Positions 1-7,308 of a DNA stretch of 14,631 nucleotides are shown in pieces. How positions within the stretch are numbered: the first letter of the stretch is position 1; each line of letters starts with the position of its first letter. The translations under genes and the position numbers were made by a program. Source of the stretch: Comamonadaceae bacterium (GTDB taxonomy: Bacteria; Pseudomonadota; Gammaproteobacteria; Burkholderiales; Burkholderiaceae_C); assembly GCA_947457975.1 (NCBI GenBank), contig CANGYC010000027.1, positions 1 to 14,631 on the forward strand, in the 5' to 3' direction. A model generated the notes under the pieces. That model did not search any database, was not told the origin of the DNA, and saw nothing but the letters and a program-made list of their open reading frames with translations.

Positions 1-13
1 AGGCGGCTGCCCC

Positions 14-60
14 AAAAAACTACAGGCGTTGAACGCAGGGACTCTGCATTCAACGCCTGT
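14..60 (-). terminator. Rho-independent terminator of fliS
   Basis: Arms at 22-38 and 44-60 form a 17-bp stem around a 5-nt loop. The only non-Watson-Crick position (34/48) reads as a G-U pair in the leftward transcript. Reading leftward, the stem is followed by two bases and then six T (complement of 14-19). This is an intrinsic terminator placed 19 bp after the fliS stop. There is no T-run on the other side, so it should act only on leftward transcription. Confidence 0.9.
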
Positions 61-78
61 GCCGGATGAGGGCCGGGA

Positions 79-495
79 TCAGTGCGCGGCGCTCAGGGCG
101 CTGGCCGGCACCAGGGAGGGAACGGCACGCCAGGCTTCGCGCACTTCCGACATCAGGCTGTGCACTTCCTGCAGGGCGTCCAGGTCGTTGTGCACGTTGA
201 CCTGCAGCAGCCGGCGGATGCCATAGCCGTACAACTCATGCAGGTTGGCCGCCAGGTCGCCGCCTTGCTCGAAGTCCAGCGCGCCTTGCAGGCCCACCAG
301 GATGCGGCTGGCGCGGGTCAGGCACTTGCTTTTTTCTTCGATGGACTGACGCTCGATGTGGCCCCGCGCGCTGCTGAGGCTGTCGATCAAGCCATCGAAC
401 AGCATCTGGATCAATTCCACGCGGTTGGCGACCACGGCCTGGCTGGTCGTGCTGCCGGTGCTGTAGCTCTCGAGGGCTTTGAAGTGGACTCGCAT
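79..495 (-). CDS. fliS: FliS, flagellin export chaperone
   Basis: The product is 138 aa, normal for FliS, and mostly helical. FliS binds the C-terminal end of flagellin in the cytoplasm, prevents premature polymerisation and delivers it to the FlhA export gate. The N-terminal part (ALESYSTG, then a helix with VELIQMLFDGLI at about 26-37) matches the family pattern of an aromatic residue near the start followed by a hydrophobic helix. The later LHELYGYGIRRLLQVN segment (85-100) is also typical. The start ATG at 495 has AGGAGT (503-508) seven bases upstream. A sigma28-type promoter lies just upstream and a terminator just downstream, so the gene looks monocistronic. Its usual partner fliD is not in the window. 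The C-terminal tail (about 120-138) is Ala/Pro-rich and unremarkable. Confidence 0.93.
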   Translation of the reverse strand: MRVHFKALESYSTGSTTSQAVVANRVELIQMLFDGLIDSLSSARGHIERQSIEEKSKCLTRASRILVGLQGALDFEQGGDLAANLHELYGYGIRRLLQVNVHNDLDALQEVHSLMSEVREAWRAVPSLVPASALSAAH

Positions 496-529
496 CTGAA
501 AGACTCCTGATCAATTCGTGACATGGCAT

Positions 530-556
530 GAATCGGTCAGGCCGGCCCAAACTTGA
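530..556 (-). promoter_or_regulatory. Sigma28 (FliA) promoter of fliS
   Basis: Reading leftward the sequence is TCAAGTTT, an 11-nt spacer, then ACCGATTC. The enterobacterial FliA consensus is TAAAGTTT-N11-GCCGATAA, so 7 of 8 bases match at -35 and 5 of 8 at -10 (the CCGAT core is intact) with exact spacing. The predicted start site is near 523, leaving a short leader that contains the AGGAGT ribosome site. The promoter sits directly behind the gene for FliA, consistent with late-class control of a flagellin chaperone. Confidence 0.75.
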
Positions 557-598
557 GTCTGCCGCGCCTTGTGGCGCCTGCTTTGATCGGATCTTTAC

Positions 599-621
599 AA
601 AAGCGGCAAGGCCTTGCCGCT
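599..621 (-). terminator. Probable intrinsic terminator of the flhA-fliA operon
   Basis: 602-611 and 612-621 form a perfect 20-bp palindrome (AGCGGCAAGG and its complement). In the leftward transcript it is followed by a short T-run (TTTTG). It lies about 22 bp after the fliA stop. The zero-length symmetric loop and short U-tract make it weaker than the fliS terminator, but its position fits separation of the operon from sigma28-driven fliS. Confidence 0.6.
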
Positions 622-643
622 CACGACGGCCGGCCAGAGCGCG

Positions 644-1399
644 TCAGGCCTTGCGGCGGCCGCGGCTCAGGGGCTCCACTTTCAAGGTGGTGCGCAGCTT
701 CTTGACCACCGCGCTGAGCAGCTGGCTCACGCGTGATTCGGTGACGCCCAGCACCTCGCCGATTTCCTTGAGATTGAGTTCCTCCACGTAGTAGAGGTTC
801 ATCAGGAGTTGGTCGCGCTCGGGCAGCTCGCCAATGGCGCCGACCACGGCGCCCATGAACTGGGCATGCTCGACGATGGCCTCGGGCTGCTGGCTGCTGT
901 CGTCGGCAATGGACATGACCTCCTCGGTCACGACCTCCATGGAATAGGTCTCAAAGCGCTTGGCCTGGCCGCGCTCCTTCTCGAAGGTCTCCACGTCCAT
1001 GCCAATGTGTTGGGCCAGCTCGGCCGGTGTGGGCACGCGGCCGAGTTCGGCGGCCAGCTCGTCGGTGGCCTTGCTGTGGGTCTTGTTGAACGCCACGGCG
1101 GAGCGGGGCAGGAAAGAGAGCCTCCGCACCTCGTCGAGGATGGCGCCGCGCACGCGCGTGTGCGCGAAGCTTTCGAATTCAATGCCCTTGGTCGGGTCGA
1201 AGGCCCGGGCTGCCTCCAGCAGGCCAATCATGCCCAGCTGGATCAGCTCGTCGAGTTCCATGAAGGGTGGAATACGCACCTTCAGGTGCAGGGCCACACG
1301 CTTGACCAGGCCCAGGTGCGCCATCACCAGCGCTTCCTCGGCATCCCGGCTTTCGTGGTTGCTCTGGACCTGCTCGTACAGGCGCGTGCTGGAGGCCAT
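644..1399 (-). CDS. fliA: FliA, flagellar sigma-28 factor
   Basis: The product is 251 aa, a sigma70-family group 3 factor that directs RNA polymerase to late flagellar and chemotaxis promoters and is held by FlgM until hook completion. Region 2 is clear: MELDELIQLGMIGLLEAA (about 47-64) and FESFAHTRVRGAILDEVR (about 75-92). Region 3 follows (about 113-155). Region 4 carries the helix-turn-helix, LNLKEIGEVLGVTESRVSQL (about 208-227). I chose ATG 1399, 13 nt after the fleN stop. An in-frame TTG at 1441 would add 14 residues overlapping fleN that do not resemble FliA. The Shine-Dalgarno sequence is weak (AAGG about 11 nt upstream). It is the last gene of the flhA-flhF-fleN-fliA operon, the same order as in Pseudomonas and other polar flagellates. 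Confidence 0.97.
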   Translation of the reverse strand: MASSTRLYEQVQSNHESRDAEEALVMAHLGLVKRVALHLKVRIPPFMELDELIQLGMIGLLEAARAFDPTKGIEFESFAHTRVRGAILDEVRRLSFLPRSAVAFNKTHSKATDELAAELGRVPTPAELAQHIGMDVETFEKERGQAKRFETYSMEVVTEEVMSIADDSSQQPEAIVEHAQFMGAVVGAIGELPERDQLLMNLYYVEELNLKEIGEVLGVTESRVSQLLSAVVKKLRTTLKVEPLSRGRRKA

Positions 1400-1412
1400 G
1401 GCTGTGCTTGCC

Positions 1413-2234
1413 TTAGCTGACCTGGCCGACCAGGCGCTCAACGAAGAACTGCAGACCGCCGGTGGCCTCGGTCACCGGGGGCAGGCTTCGCACGGATTCG
1501 GCCAGCCTGCGGAAATCGCGCGCGCCGGCGCTGCCGGGGGCGAATTCCATCACAGGCTGATGTTTCTTGAGGGCCGAGAGCACCAGCTCATCCTGCTCGA
1601 TCGTGCCCATGTAGTGGATGCTGCGGCCCAGGAAGCGGGCGCAGACCTGGTTGATGCGTTCGTACAGCAGTTGGCCGTCCTGCTGGCTGGGCATGCCATT
1701 GGGAATCAGGTAGATCTCGTCCACGCCGAAGTCCTGAATCAGCACCTTGATGGTGCCGTAGGCATCGGCGATGGAGGAGGGGTCATCGCGCACGACGATG
1801 AAGCGCCGCGGGCAGGCCTGCATAAAGGCCATGACAGGCGGCGAGATGCCGGCGGCCATGTCCACGATCAGGTAGTCGATCTCGTCCTCGAAGGCACTGA
1901 AGGCCTGCACGATGCTGGCCGCCTGCACGCCGCTGATGCCGGCCATCTCTTGCAGGCCCGAGGCACCGGGCACCAGGCGCACGCCGTGGCGCGTCTGGAC
2001 GGTGATCTCTTCCAGGGACTTCTGACCGGCCAGGAAATGGCTCAGGTTATAGGGGCAGGGCGTGCCCAGGGCGATCTGTGCGTTGGCCAGTCCGAGGTCG
2101 GCGTCCAGCAGCATGACACGCTCGCCCATGCCCTGCAAGGCCACGGCGAGGTTGACCGACACCGTGGTTTTGCCGACACCGCCTTTGCCGCTGGCAATGC
2201 CGATGACCTGGGTGGGCTTGCGGTAAAGACTCAT
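1413..2234 (-). CDS. fleN: FleN/FlhG, MinD-like ATPase controlling flagellar number
   Basis: The product is 273 aa, a ParA/MinD-superfamily ATPase. It has the deviant Walker A GKGGVGKT (16-23), the A' motif DADLGLAN (44-51), and a Walker B-like strand YLIVDMAAG (121-129, Asp125). A C-terminal hydrophobic stretch, LQFFVERLVG (261-270), could be a membrane-targeting helix as in MinD. The family restrains flagellar number, in Pseudomonas by inhibiting the sigma54 activator FleQ, and stimulates the FlhF GTPase. Its ATG overlaps the flhF stop (ATGA, 2231-2234), implying translational coupling and matched amounts of the two partners. The FlhF-activating N-terminal extension known from some FlhG proteins is short here: only about 10 residues (MSLYRKPTQV) precede the first strand. 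Confidence 0.95.
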   Translation of the reverse strand: MSLYRKPTQVIGIASGKGGVGKTTVSVNLAVALQGMGERVMLLDADLGLANAQIALGTPCPYNLSHFLAGQKSLEEITVQTRHGVRLVPGASGLQEMAGISGVQAASIVQAFSAFEDEIDYLIVDMAAGISPPVMAFMQACPRRFIVVRDDPSSIADAYGTIKVLIQDFGVDEIYLIPNGMPSQQDGQLLYERINQVCARFLGRSIHYMGTIEQDELVLSALKKHQPVMEFAPGSAGARDFRRLAESVRSLPPVTEATGGLQFFVERLVGQVS

Positions 2235-3502
2235 GCCAGGTTCCGTGCGGCGGTGGCGTTGGAGAGAGGGGCGCGGGCGCTGAGCTCGCGGTCTGTGTCC
2301 TGAATTGGCAGGCTCTGTGCAGAGGCGGCAGACAGCATGGGGGCCAGGGCCAGGTCAATCAGTTGGGGGAGGGTGAATGCGCTCATCAGATCGGAGATGC
2401 GGCTTCCGTGGCTGGCACAGGACAGTTCCAAAGCATTATCACTGAAGACCTGCAGTGCAGCCCAAGGCGCCTGGGCCTCGTCGAGCTTGCTGAACATCAC
2501 GCTTTGCCAGCGCACGCCCGCCTCGACCAGCACCTTGCGCAGGGTCACGCCAGAGGCATCGGCGGGCACCACGGCATGGAAGTGCGCGGAGGGCGAAATC
2601 GCAAGAATTTCTGACAAGCGCTCGGTCATCTGCACGCCGGGCGTGTCGACCAGCACCAGGCCGCGGGGCGCCAGCTCGCTCATGAGCAGGCGCAGGGCTT
2701 CTTCGTCGTTGGCGCGGAAGCAGTCCACCCCCAGCTGGGCACCGAGCATCTGGACCTGGCTCCAGGCACCGGCCCGGTGGTCCCGGTAGCTGATCACGGC
2801 CAGCTTGTCCGCACCATGGAGCTTGCATGCATGCGCCGCCAGCCGGGCCACCATCAGGGTCTTGCCGCTGCCAGACGGTCCTGCCAGCACGTGCACGCCC
2901 TGCGTGGGCATGGCTTGCTGCGGACGCGCCAGGCTGTGTTCGAGCTGCGCGCGCCAGACGGCCACGGCCTGCGTCGGCTCGTCCTGGTCTTTCAGGGCGT
3001 CGAGCAGCAGGGTGCGCAGGGTGGCAGGCACCTGGCATTGATTGAGAGATTCCACCAGCCGGTTCAGATTGGGGTGCAGATGCAAGCCACTTTGCCAGGC
3101 CGAGGCCTGCTGGCTCACGCGGAATTCACGGCGCAGGGAGGCGATTTCCTGGCGCACCAGGTCCACGATTTCCCGGCTGCGCACCATGTCACGGGCCTGT
3201 GACTCGGTCGGGTCTTGCGGCGCCACCGCGGCGGCGCTCGCGCTGCCGGCCTGGCTGGCGTGGCGAGCGGGGGCGTCTACCTGCTGCTGGGCTTGCAGGA
3301 AGGTCTGGCGGAAGTCGCCTCGGGCGGCGGCTGCAGGGGAGGGCGCCTGCGGCGTCTCGGGCTGCACGTCCAGGGCCACCACGAGTTCGGTGCGGCCATC
3401 GACCTGGTGGTTGGAGATGATCAGCACGTCAGGACCGTACAGGGCAATGGCCTTCTCGGTCGCGCTGCGCGTGTCTTTGGCGAGGATGCGTTTGAGTTCC
3501 AT
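2231..3502 (-). CDS. flhF: FlhF, SRP-type GTPase for flagellar placement
   Basis: The product is 423 aa, close to the usual FlhF length. FlhF belongs to the SRP GTPase family with Ffh and FtsY, localises to the pole and recruits early basal-body parts such as FliF. The N-terminal B domain (1 to about 130) opens with the typical MELKRILAKDTRSATEKA and a low-complexity Ala/Gln/Pro linker. The N domain spans about 140-195. The G domain has the P-loop GPSGSGKT (208-215), a DHRAGA segment matching the family's DTYRIGA (about 241-246), G3 as DTPG (286-289) and G4 as SKLD (338-341). The common forms of the last two are DTAG and TKLD, so both are conservative variants. It lies 21 nt after flhA and overlaps fleN. 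A Shine-Dalgarno sequence is not obvious. Confidence 0.95.
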   Translation of the reverse strand: MELKRILAKDTRSATEKAIALYGPDVLIISNHQVDGRTELVVALDVQPETPQAPSPAAAARGDFRQTFLQAQQQVDAPARHASQAGSASAAAVAPQDPTESQARDMVRSREIVDLVRQEIASLRREFRVSQQASAWQSGLHLHPNLNRLVESLNQCQVPATLRTLLLDALKDQDEPTQAVAVWRAQLEHSLARPQQAMPTQGVHVLAGPSGSGKTLMVARLAAHACKLHGADKLAVISYRDHRAGAWSQVQMLGAQLGVDCFRANDEEALRLLMSELAPRGLVLVDTPGVQMTERLSEILAISPSAHFHAVVPADASGVTLRKVLVEAGVRWQSVMFSKLDEAQAPWAALQVFSDNALELSCASHGSRISDLMSAFTLPQLIDLALAPMLSAASAQSLPIQDTDRELSARAPLSNATAARNLA

Positions 3503-3523
3503 GGTGCAGGGTCGGTGAGGCGT

Positions 3524-5626
3524 TTACTTCGCCGGATCGGCGTGGACGGTGTGGATCACCTTGACCATCTGGTCTTCGGGGATCTCGTTGTAGGAGAGGA
3601 TGGTCAGGTCGCTGACGCGGAAGCGCGAGGCCTTGGAGATCCAGGAGCGGATGGCCGGCGAGACCACCAGCACCGCCGGATGGCCCTGCTCCTCCACCGC
3701 CCGCGCACCTTGGCGCAGGGCATTGAACAGGCGTTCGGCCAGGCCCGGCTCCAGCACCATGGACTGTCCGGGCGGTGTCTGCTGCAGCACGTTGTGCAGC
3801 AGCTGCTCCAGGTTGGGGTCCAGGGTGATGACGGACAGGCCGCTTTTGTCGTCCAGCAGGCCTTGCACGATCATGCGGCCGAGCTTGGGCCGGATCATGG
3901 AGGTCAGGGCTTCGGGGTCCTGGGTGCGCGTGGCCGCCTCGGTCAGGGCTTCGGCGATGCTGCGCATGTCGCGGATCGGTACGCCTTCGGACAGCACGTT
4001 TTGCAGGGTCCGGGTGATCACGCCCAGCGAGAGCTTGCCCGGCACCAGGTCTTCCACCAGCTTGGGCGAGCGCGCGGCCAGCTTGTCCAGCAGTTGCTGC
4101 ACCTCATCATGGCTGAGCAGGTCGGCGGCGCTGTCGCGCAGCACTTTGTTCAGGTGTGTGGCCACGGCAGTGGCCGCATCGACCACGGTGTAGCCCAGGG
4201 TGCGGGCCTGGTCGCGCTGCGACGGATCAATCCACACGGCCTCCAGGCCGAAGGCCGGCTCGCGGCAAGGCGTGCCTTCCAGCGTGCCAAAGACCTGGCC
4301 GGGGTTGATGGCCATCTCGCGTCCGACCTTGACCTCGCCCTTGCCGCGCACCACGCCCTTGAGCACGATGTGATAGGCGTCGGGGTCGATGTTCAGCGCG
4401 TCGCGGATGCGCACCGGATGGATCAGGAAGCCCAGCTCAGCCGAGAGTTTTTTGCGAACGCCCTTGACGCGCGCCATCAGCTGGCCGCCCGTGTCGGGGT
4501 TGACCAGGGGAATGAGGCCGTAGCCGATTTCCAGGCCAATCAGGTCGACCTGGTCCACATCGTCCCAGTCCAGTTCCTTGGGGGCCTCTGGAGCGCCTGC
4601 CGCGGCCAGGGCGGCTGCGGTCGGGGCGGCCGGTTCGTTCTGGCGCTTGAGCACCATCAAGCCCAGGGCTGCTGAACCGGCGGCCAGGGTGAGGAACACC
4701 ACGTGAGGCATGCCGGGGATCACGCCCAGGATGGCCAGGAAGCTGGCCGAGATGAAAAGGGCGGACGGATTGGCCAGCTGCGAGGTGGCCTGCTCGGTCA
4801 TGTTTTCCGAGGTGGTCACGCGCGTGACGATGATGGCGGTGGCCAGCGACAGGAACAGGCCCGGGATCTGGGCCACCAGGCCATCGCCAATGGTCAGCAA
4901 GCTGTAGATGCGGCCAGCCTCGCCCAGGGGCATGTTGTGCTGGACCATGCCGATGATCAGGCCGCCGACCAGGTTGATCACCAGAATCAGCAGACCGGCA
5001 ATGGCATCGCCGCTGACGAATTTGGAGGCACCGTCCATGGAGCCGAAGAAGTCCGATTCCTGCGAAAGCTCCTCGCGGCGCTTCTTGGCGGTTTCCTGGT
5101 CGATCACGCCGGCATTGAGGTCGGCGTCGATGGACATCTGCTTGCCGGGCATGGCGTCCAGGGTGAAGCGCGCATTGACTTCCGAGACCCGACCGGCACC
5201 CTTGGTCACCACGATGAAGTTGATGATCATCAGGATGGCAAAGATGATGAAACCCACCAGGTAGTTGCCACCAATCACAAAGTGACCGAAAGCGGCGATC
5301 ACCTGGCCTGCGGCTTCTTCACCCTCATGGCCCTTGACCAGGATCACCCGGGTGGAGGCCACGTTCAGCGCCAGGCGCAGCATGGTGGCGAACAGCAGCA
5401 CCGAGGGAAAGGACGAGAAGTCCAGCGGTTTGCGGGTATTGATGGCGATCAGCACCACCATCAGGCTGATGGCAATGTTGAACGTGAACAGCACGTCCAG
5501 CAGCCAGGCCGGCAAGGGCAGCACCAGCATGGCCACGATGAGCAGCACGAGCGCGGGAATGCTCAAGCCGGTCAGGCTCACCTGCGTCAGGTTCTGTCGG
5601 ATGGTTGACAGGGTCAAGCTGCTCAT
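3524..5626 (-). CDS. flhA: FlhA, export-gate protein of the flagellar type III system
   Basis: The product is 700 aa, as expected for FlhA. The N-terminal half has about eight membrane segments (from residue 21 to about 325). The FHIPEP family signature runs from RVSEVNARF (146-154) through LDAMPGKQMSID (156-167). Asp208 in SGDAIAG corresponds to the conserved charged residue linked to proton use in Salmonella FlhA. After an Ala/Pro linker (about 330-350) comes the cytoplasmic domain (about 355-700), which forms the nonameric ring that docks chaperone-substrate complexes such as FliS-flagellin. It is the first gene of the leftward operon, preceded by a roughly 66-nt leader from the predicted sigma54 promoter. 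No clear Shine-Dalgarno sequence is seen before ATG 5626. The export partner flhB is not adjacent but ends the opposite operon. Confidence 0.98.
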   Translation of the reverse strand: MSSLTLSTIRQNLTQVSLTGLSIPALVLLIVAMLVLPLPAWLLDVLFTFNIAISLMVVLIAINTRKPLDFSSFPSVLLFATMLRLALNVASTRVILVKGHEGEEAAGQVIAAFGHFVIGGNYLVGFIIFAILMIINFIVVTKGAGRVSEVNARFTLDAMPGKQMSIDADLNAGVIDQETAKKRREELSQESDFFGSMDGASKFVSGDAIAGLLILVINLVGGLIIGMVQHNMPLGEAGRIYSLLTIGDGLVAQIPGLFLSLATAIIVTRVTTSENMTEQATSQLANPSALFISASFLAILGVIPGMPHVVFLTLAAGSAALGLMVLKRQNEPAAPTAAALAAAGAPEAPKELDWDDVDQVDLIGLEIGYGLIPLVNPDTGGQLMARVKGVRKKLSAELGFLIHPVRIRDALNIDPDAYHIVLKGVVRGKGEVKVGREMAINPGQVFGTLEGTPCREPAFGLEAVWIDPSQRDQARTLGYTVVDAATAVATHLNKVLRDSAADLLSHDEVQQLLDKLAARSPKLVEDLVPGKLSLGVITRTLQNVLSEGVPIRDMRSIAEALTEAATRTQDPEALTSMIRPKLGRMIVQGLLDDKSGLSVITLDPNLEQLLHNVLQQTPPGQSMVLEPGLAERLFNALRQGARAVEEQGHPAVLVVSPAIRSWISKASRFRVSDLTILSYNEIPEDQMVKVIHTVHADPAK

Positions 5627-5661
5627 GGCGGCGGTTTATCTGTAAAAATTCATGTCTTGAG

Positions 5662-5685
5662 GGTGGCTTCAGGGTAAAAGCCACC
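5662..5685. repeat. Inverted repeat in the flhA/fliK divergent region
   Basis: GGTGGCTT (5662-5669) and its exact complement AAGCCACC (5678-5685) are separated by 8 nt. The repeat falls about +7 to +30 in the predicted flhA leader and about 80-105 bp upstream of the candidate fliK promoter. It could be an activator or repressor site, or an mRNA hairpin in the flhA leader. There is no T-run, so it is not a terminator. Confidence 0.5.
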
Positions 5686-5702
5686 GCGGTGGGTACCCCG
5701 GC

Positions 5703-5718
5703 TGCAAAGTCCGTGCCA
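5703..5718 (-). promoter_or_regulatory. Sigma54 (-24/-12) promoter of the flhA operon
   Basis: Reading leftward the sequence is TGGCACG-GACT-TTGCA, an exact match to the sigma54 consensus TGGCACG-N4-TTGCW with the obligatory GG-N10-GC spacing. The predicted transcription start is near 5692, giving a leader of about 66 nt before the flhA ATG at 5626. Sigma54 promoters need an AAA+ activator; for flagella this is usually FleQ/FlrA/FlgR. That gene is not in the window. Confidence 0.88.
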
Positions 5719-5767
5719 TGAAGATCCGACAGGTGTTCCCGGGCTCGGGCAGCGGCAAGGCCTCTCC

Positions 5768-5783
5768 GGTCACGCTTTTTGCT
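5768..5783 (+). promoter_or_regulatory. Possible sigma54-like promoter of the fliK operon
   Basis: The sequence reads GGTCACG-CTTT-TTGCT. The CACG block, the N4 spacer and the TTGCT block match the consensus, but the upstream GG is displaced by one base, so the -24 position is T rather than G. If used, transcription would start near 5794, about 40 nt before fliK. The mismatch falls at a highly conserved base, so this is only a candidate. Confidence 0.35.
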
Positions 5784-5834
5784 ATTTCCCGTGCAGTTCC
5801 CCTTTACCCACTGTTCAAGCCCAGTTCCAGCCCT

Positions 5835-7262
5835 ATGGATACTTCTTCTCTTGTCATCGCCTCCAGCCCCCTCGGCGCGCTCTCCAGCCCCGGTATGCCC
5901 CCAGCCGATCAGGCCGGGGAGGGCGTGCGCGGCGCCGATTTCGCCAACCTGCTCACCCACCTGATGGATCCGTCCGGGCGGCAAGACCTTGCCGCCGCCG
6001 GGGCGCCTGGCCTGCAGTCCCTGTCTCTGAGCCCCAATATTGAAGTCATCACGGCCGATGAGCCCTTGCCTGACAGCCAGAGCCTGCTGGCTTTCGCGCG
6101 CAGCCAGGGTCTGGACGACGCCATGATTCACACGCTGTTCCCGTCCGCTCTTGCAGCGGCCCCGGCGGCTGGGTCGCCCCAAGCGACCGGTCTGTCTGCT
6201 TCTGGCGCTTCGCTCTCAGCCTTGCAGGCACCCATGCAAGCCCTTGGCCTGGCCTCGGCCGGGTTGATGTTCTCCGCCGGCAGCGCGCCTGCGGCCGAGC
6301 CCGAACTGGCGCACGCCACCCTGTCCGGGCTGGCGGCCCTGGCGCCCCAGGGCTTGCGCAAGCTCGACGTGCAACTCGGTGCCCCCCTGGTTACCCCCGG
6401 CACCGCCCCGTCGCCCGACACCGCGCAGAGCGCCATCGAGCGCGCCAGCGCCTCGGCCCAGACGGGCCAGCCCAGCCTGCAGGACGTGCTGCGCCTGAGC
6501 CTGCGTCCGCAGGAGCAGATCACCCAGCGCCTGGCCAGCCTGGCCGCCAGCGGCCAGCAGGCCGTCTGGGGCGAGGTGGCCGGATCACCCACCGGCGGGC
6601 CCGCCCTACCGCCCTCTGTCTTGAGCCTGGATCTGAGCGACCTGCCGCCCGGCCTGGCCGATGCCCTGGCCGCCGATGCCCTGGCCGCCGATGCCTTGCC
6701 CGATGAGCCGGCCAGCGAGGCCCCGCCATCCTCCCAACCCGGCCATGCCCTGGAGAGCTCGCGCAGCCAGGCTGGCGGTGGAACTGCCGCCATGAACACG
6801 CCCCAGACCAGCACCGCCGCCGAGCGGGCCGCTCAATATGAGCAACTGGCCCAGCGCCTGGGCCAGGCCCTGGGCGAGCGGCTGCAGGCGCAGATCGAAC
6901 GGGGTGAATGGAAGGTGCGCATGCAGGTCGACCCGGCCTCGCTGGGCCGCATCGACATGGAGCTGGACATGCGCGCCAGTGGCCTGGAGGCGGTCTTCCG
7001 CAGCGACAACCAGGCCACCCGCGATCTGATTTCCCAGGGCCTGCCGCGTCTGCGGGAGAGCCTTGCGCAATCGGGCACGGCAGTTGCTAACGTTTGGGTA
7101 CAAGGTGATTCCAGCCGGCAGTCTGGCGGAAATCCGACACCCTGGCGCGGCGCATCGGTGCCGGCCCGCCCTGACGACACGCTGGAGGAGGAAGCTCCCC
7201 TGGCCACGGTCCCGGCGGTACGCCCCCGGGTGGATGGAAGTGCCTGGGACATGCTGGCTTGA
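5835..7262 (+). CDS. fliK: FliK, hook-length control protein
   Basis: The product is 475 aa. FliK is exported during hook growth, measures hook length and then acts on the FlhB cytoplasmic domain to switch export to filament-type substrates. The first roughly 330 residues are Ala/Pro/Ser/Leu-rich with no cysteines, typical of the secreted ruler region. The conserved C-terminal hook domain (about 345-440) includes WKVRMQVDPASLGRIDMELD starting at Trp359, the part expected to contact FlhB. I chose ATG 5835 (MDTSSLVIA). An in-frame ATG at 5718 would add 39 residues, but that codon lies inside the sigma54 promoter of the divergent flhA and would overlap both promoter elements. No Shine-Dalgarno sequence is obvious at either start. 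It heads the fliK-flhB operon; the more usual upstream fliEFGHIJ genes are not in the window. Confidence 0.93.
   Translation: MDTSSLVIASSPLGALSSPGMPPADQAGEGVRGADFANLLTHLMDPSGRQDLAAAGAPGLQSLSLSPNIEVITADEPLPDSQSLLAFARSQGLDDAMIHTLFPSALAAAPAAGSPQATGLSASGASLSALQAPMQALGLASAGLMFSAGSAPAAEPELAHATLSGLAALAPQGLRKLDVQLGAPLVTPGTAPSPDTAQSAIERASASAQTGQPSLQDVLRLSLRPQEQITQRLASLAASGQQAVWGEVAGSPTGGPALPPSVLSLDLSDLPPGLADALAADALAADALPDEPASEAPPSSQPGHALESSRSQAGGGTAAMNTPQTSTAAERAAQYEQLAQRLGQALGERLQAQIERGEWKVRMQVDPASLGRIDMELDMRASGLEAVFRSDNQATRDLISQGLPRLRESLAQSGTAVANVWVQGDSSRQSGGNPTPWRGASVPARPDDTLEEEAPLATVPAVRPRVDGSAWDMLA
6660..6700 (+). repeat. 15-bp tandem repeat inside fliK
   Basis: GATGCCCTGGCCGCC occurs at 6660-6674 and 6675-6689, followed by a degraded third copy. 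It encodes DALAA DALAA DALPD in the ruler region of FliK. Unit length is a multiple of three, so copy changes stay in frame and would change ruler length by 5 residues per copy. Confidence 0.8.
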
Positions 7263-7308
7263 GGGCCGCCTGTCCACCGATGAATCGACCCTGAAGAGGT
7301 AAGACACC

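Noticed and set aside
1400..1441. TTG start for fliA at 1441
   Set aside because: Needs a rare start codon and overlaps fleN; ATG 1399 gives a normal FliA N-terminus.
960..2303. 447-codon plus-strand frame opposite fliA and fleN
   Set aside because: Antisense shadow of high-GC coding sequence; the minus-strand proteins have complete family motifs.
3215..4675. 486-codon plus-strand frame opposite flhF/flhA
   Set aside because: Shadow frame, His/Gly/Gln-rich with no domain pattern; flhA and flhF are certain on the other strand.
4703..5608. 301-codon plus-strand frame opposite the flhA membrane region
   Set aside because: Charged, His/Gln-rich composition typical of the complement of hydrophobic codons; flhA is real.
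5691..5698. GGGTACCC palindrome near the flhA start site
   Set aside because: An 8-bp palindrome in GC-rich DNA is expected by chance, and no second copy was noticed.
5718..5834. Upstream start for fliK at ATG 5718
   Set aside because: It would lie within the flhA sigma54 promoter and add 39 residues unlike FliK.
7261..7290. Possible sigma28 promoter before fliL (ACCGATGA)
   Set aside because: No -35 match at the required 11-nt spacing.
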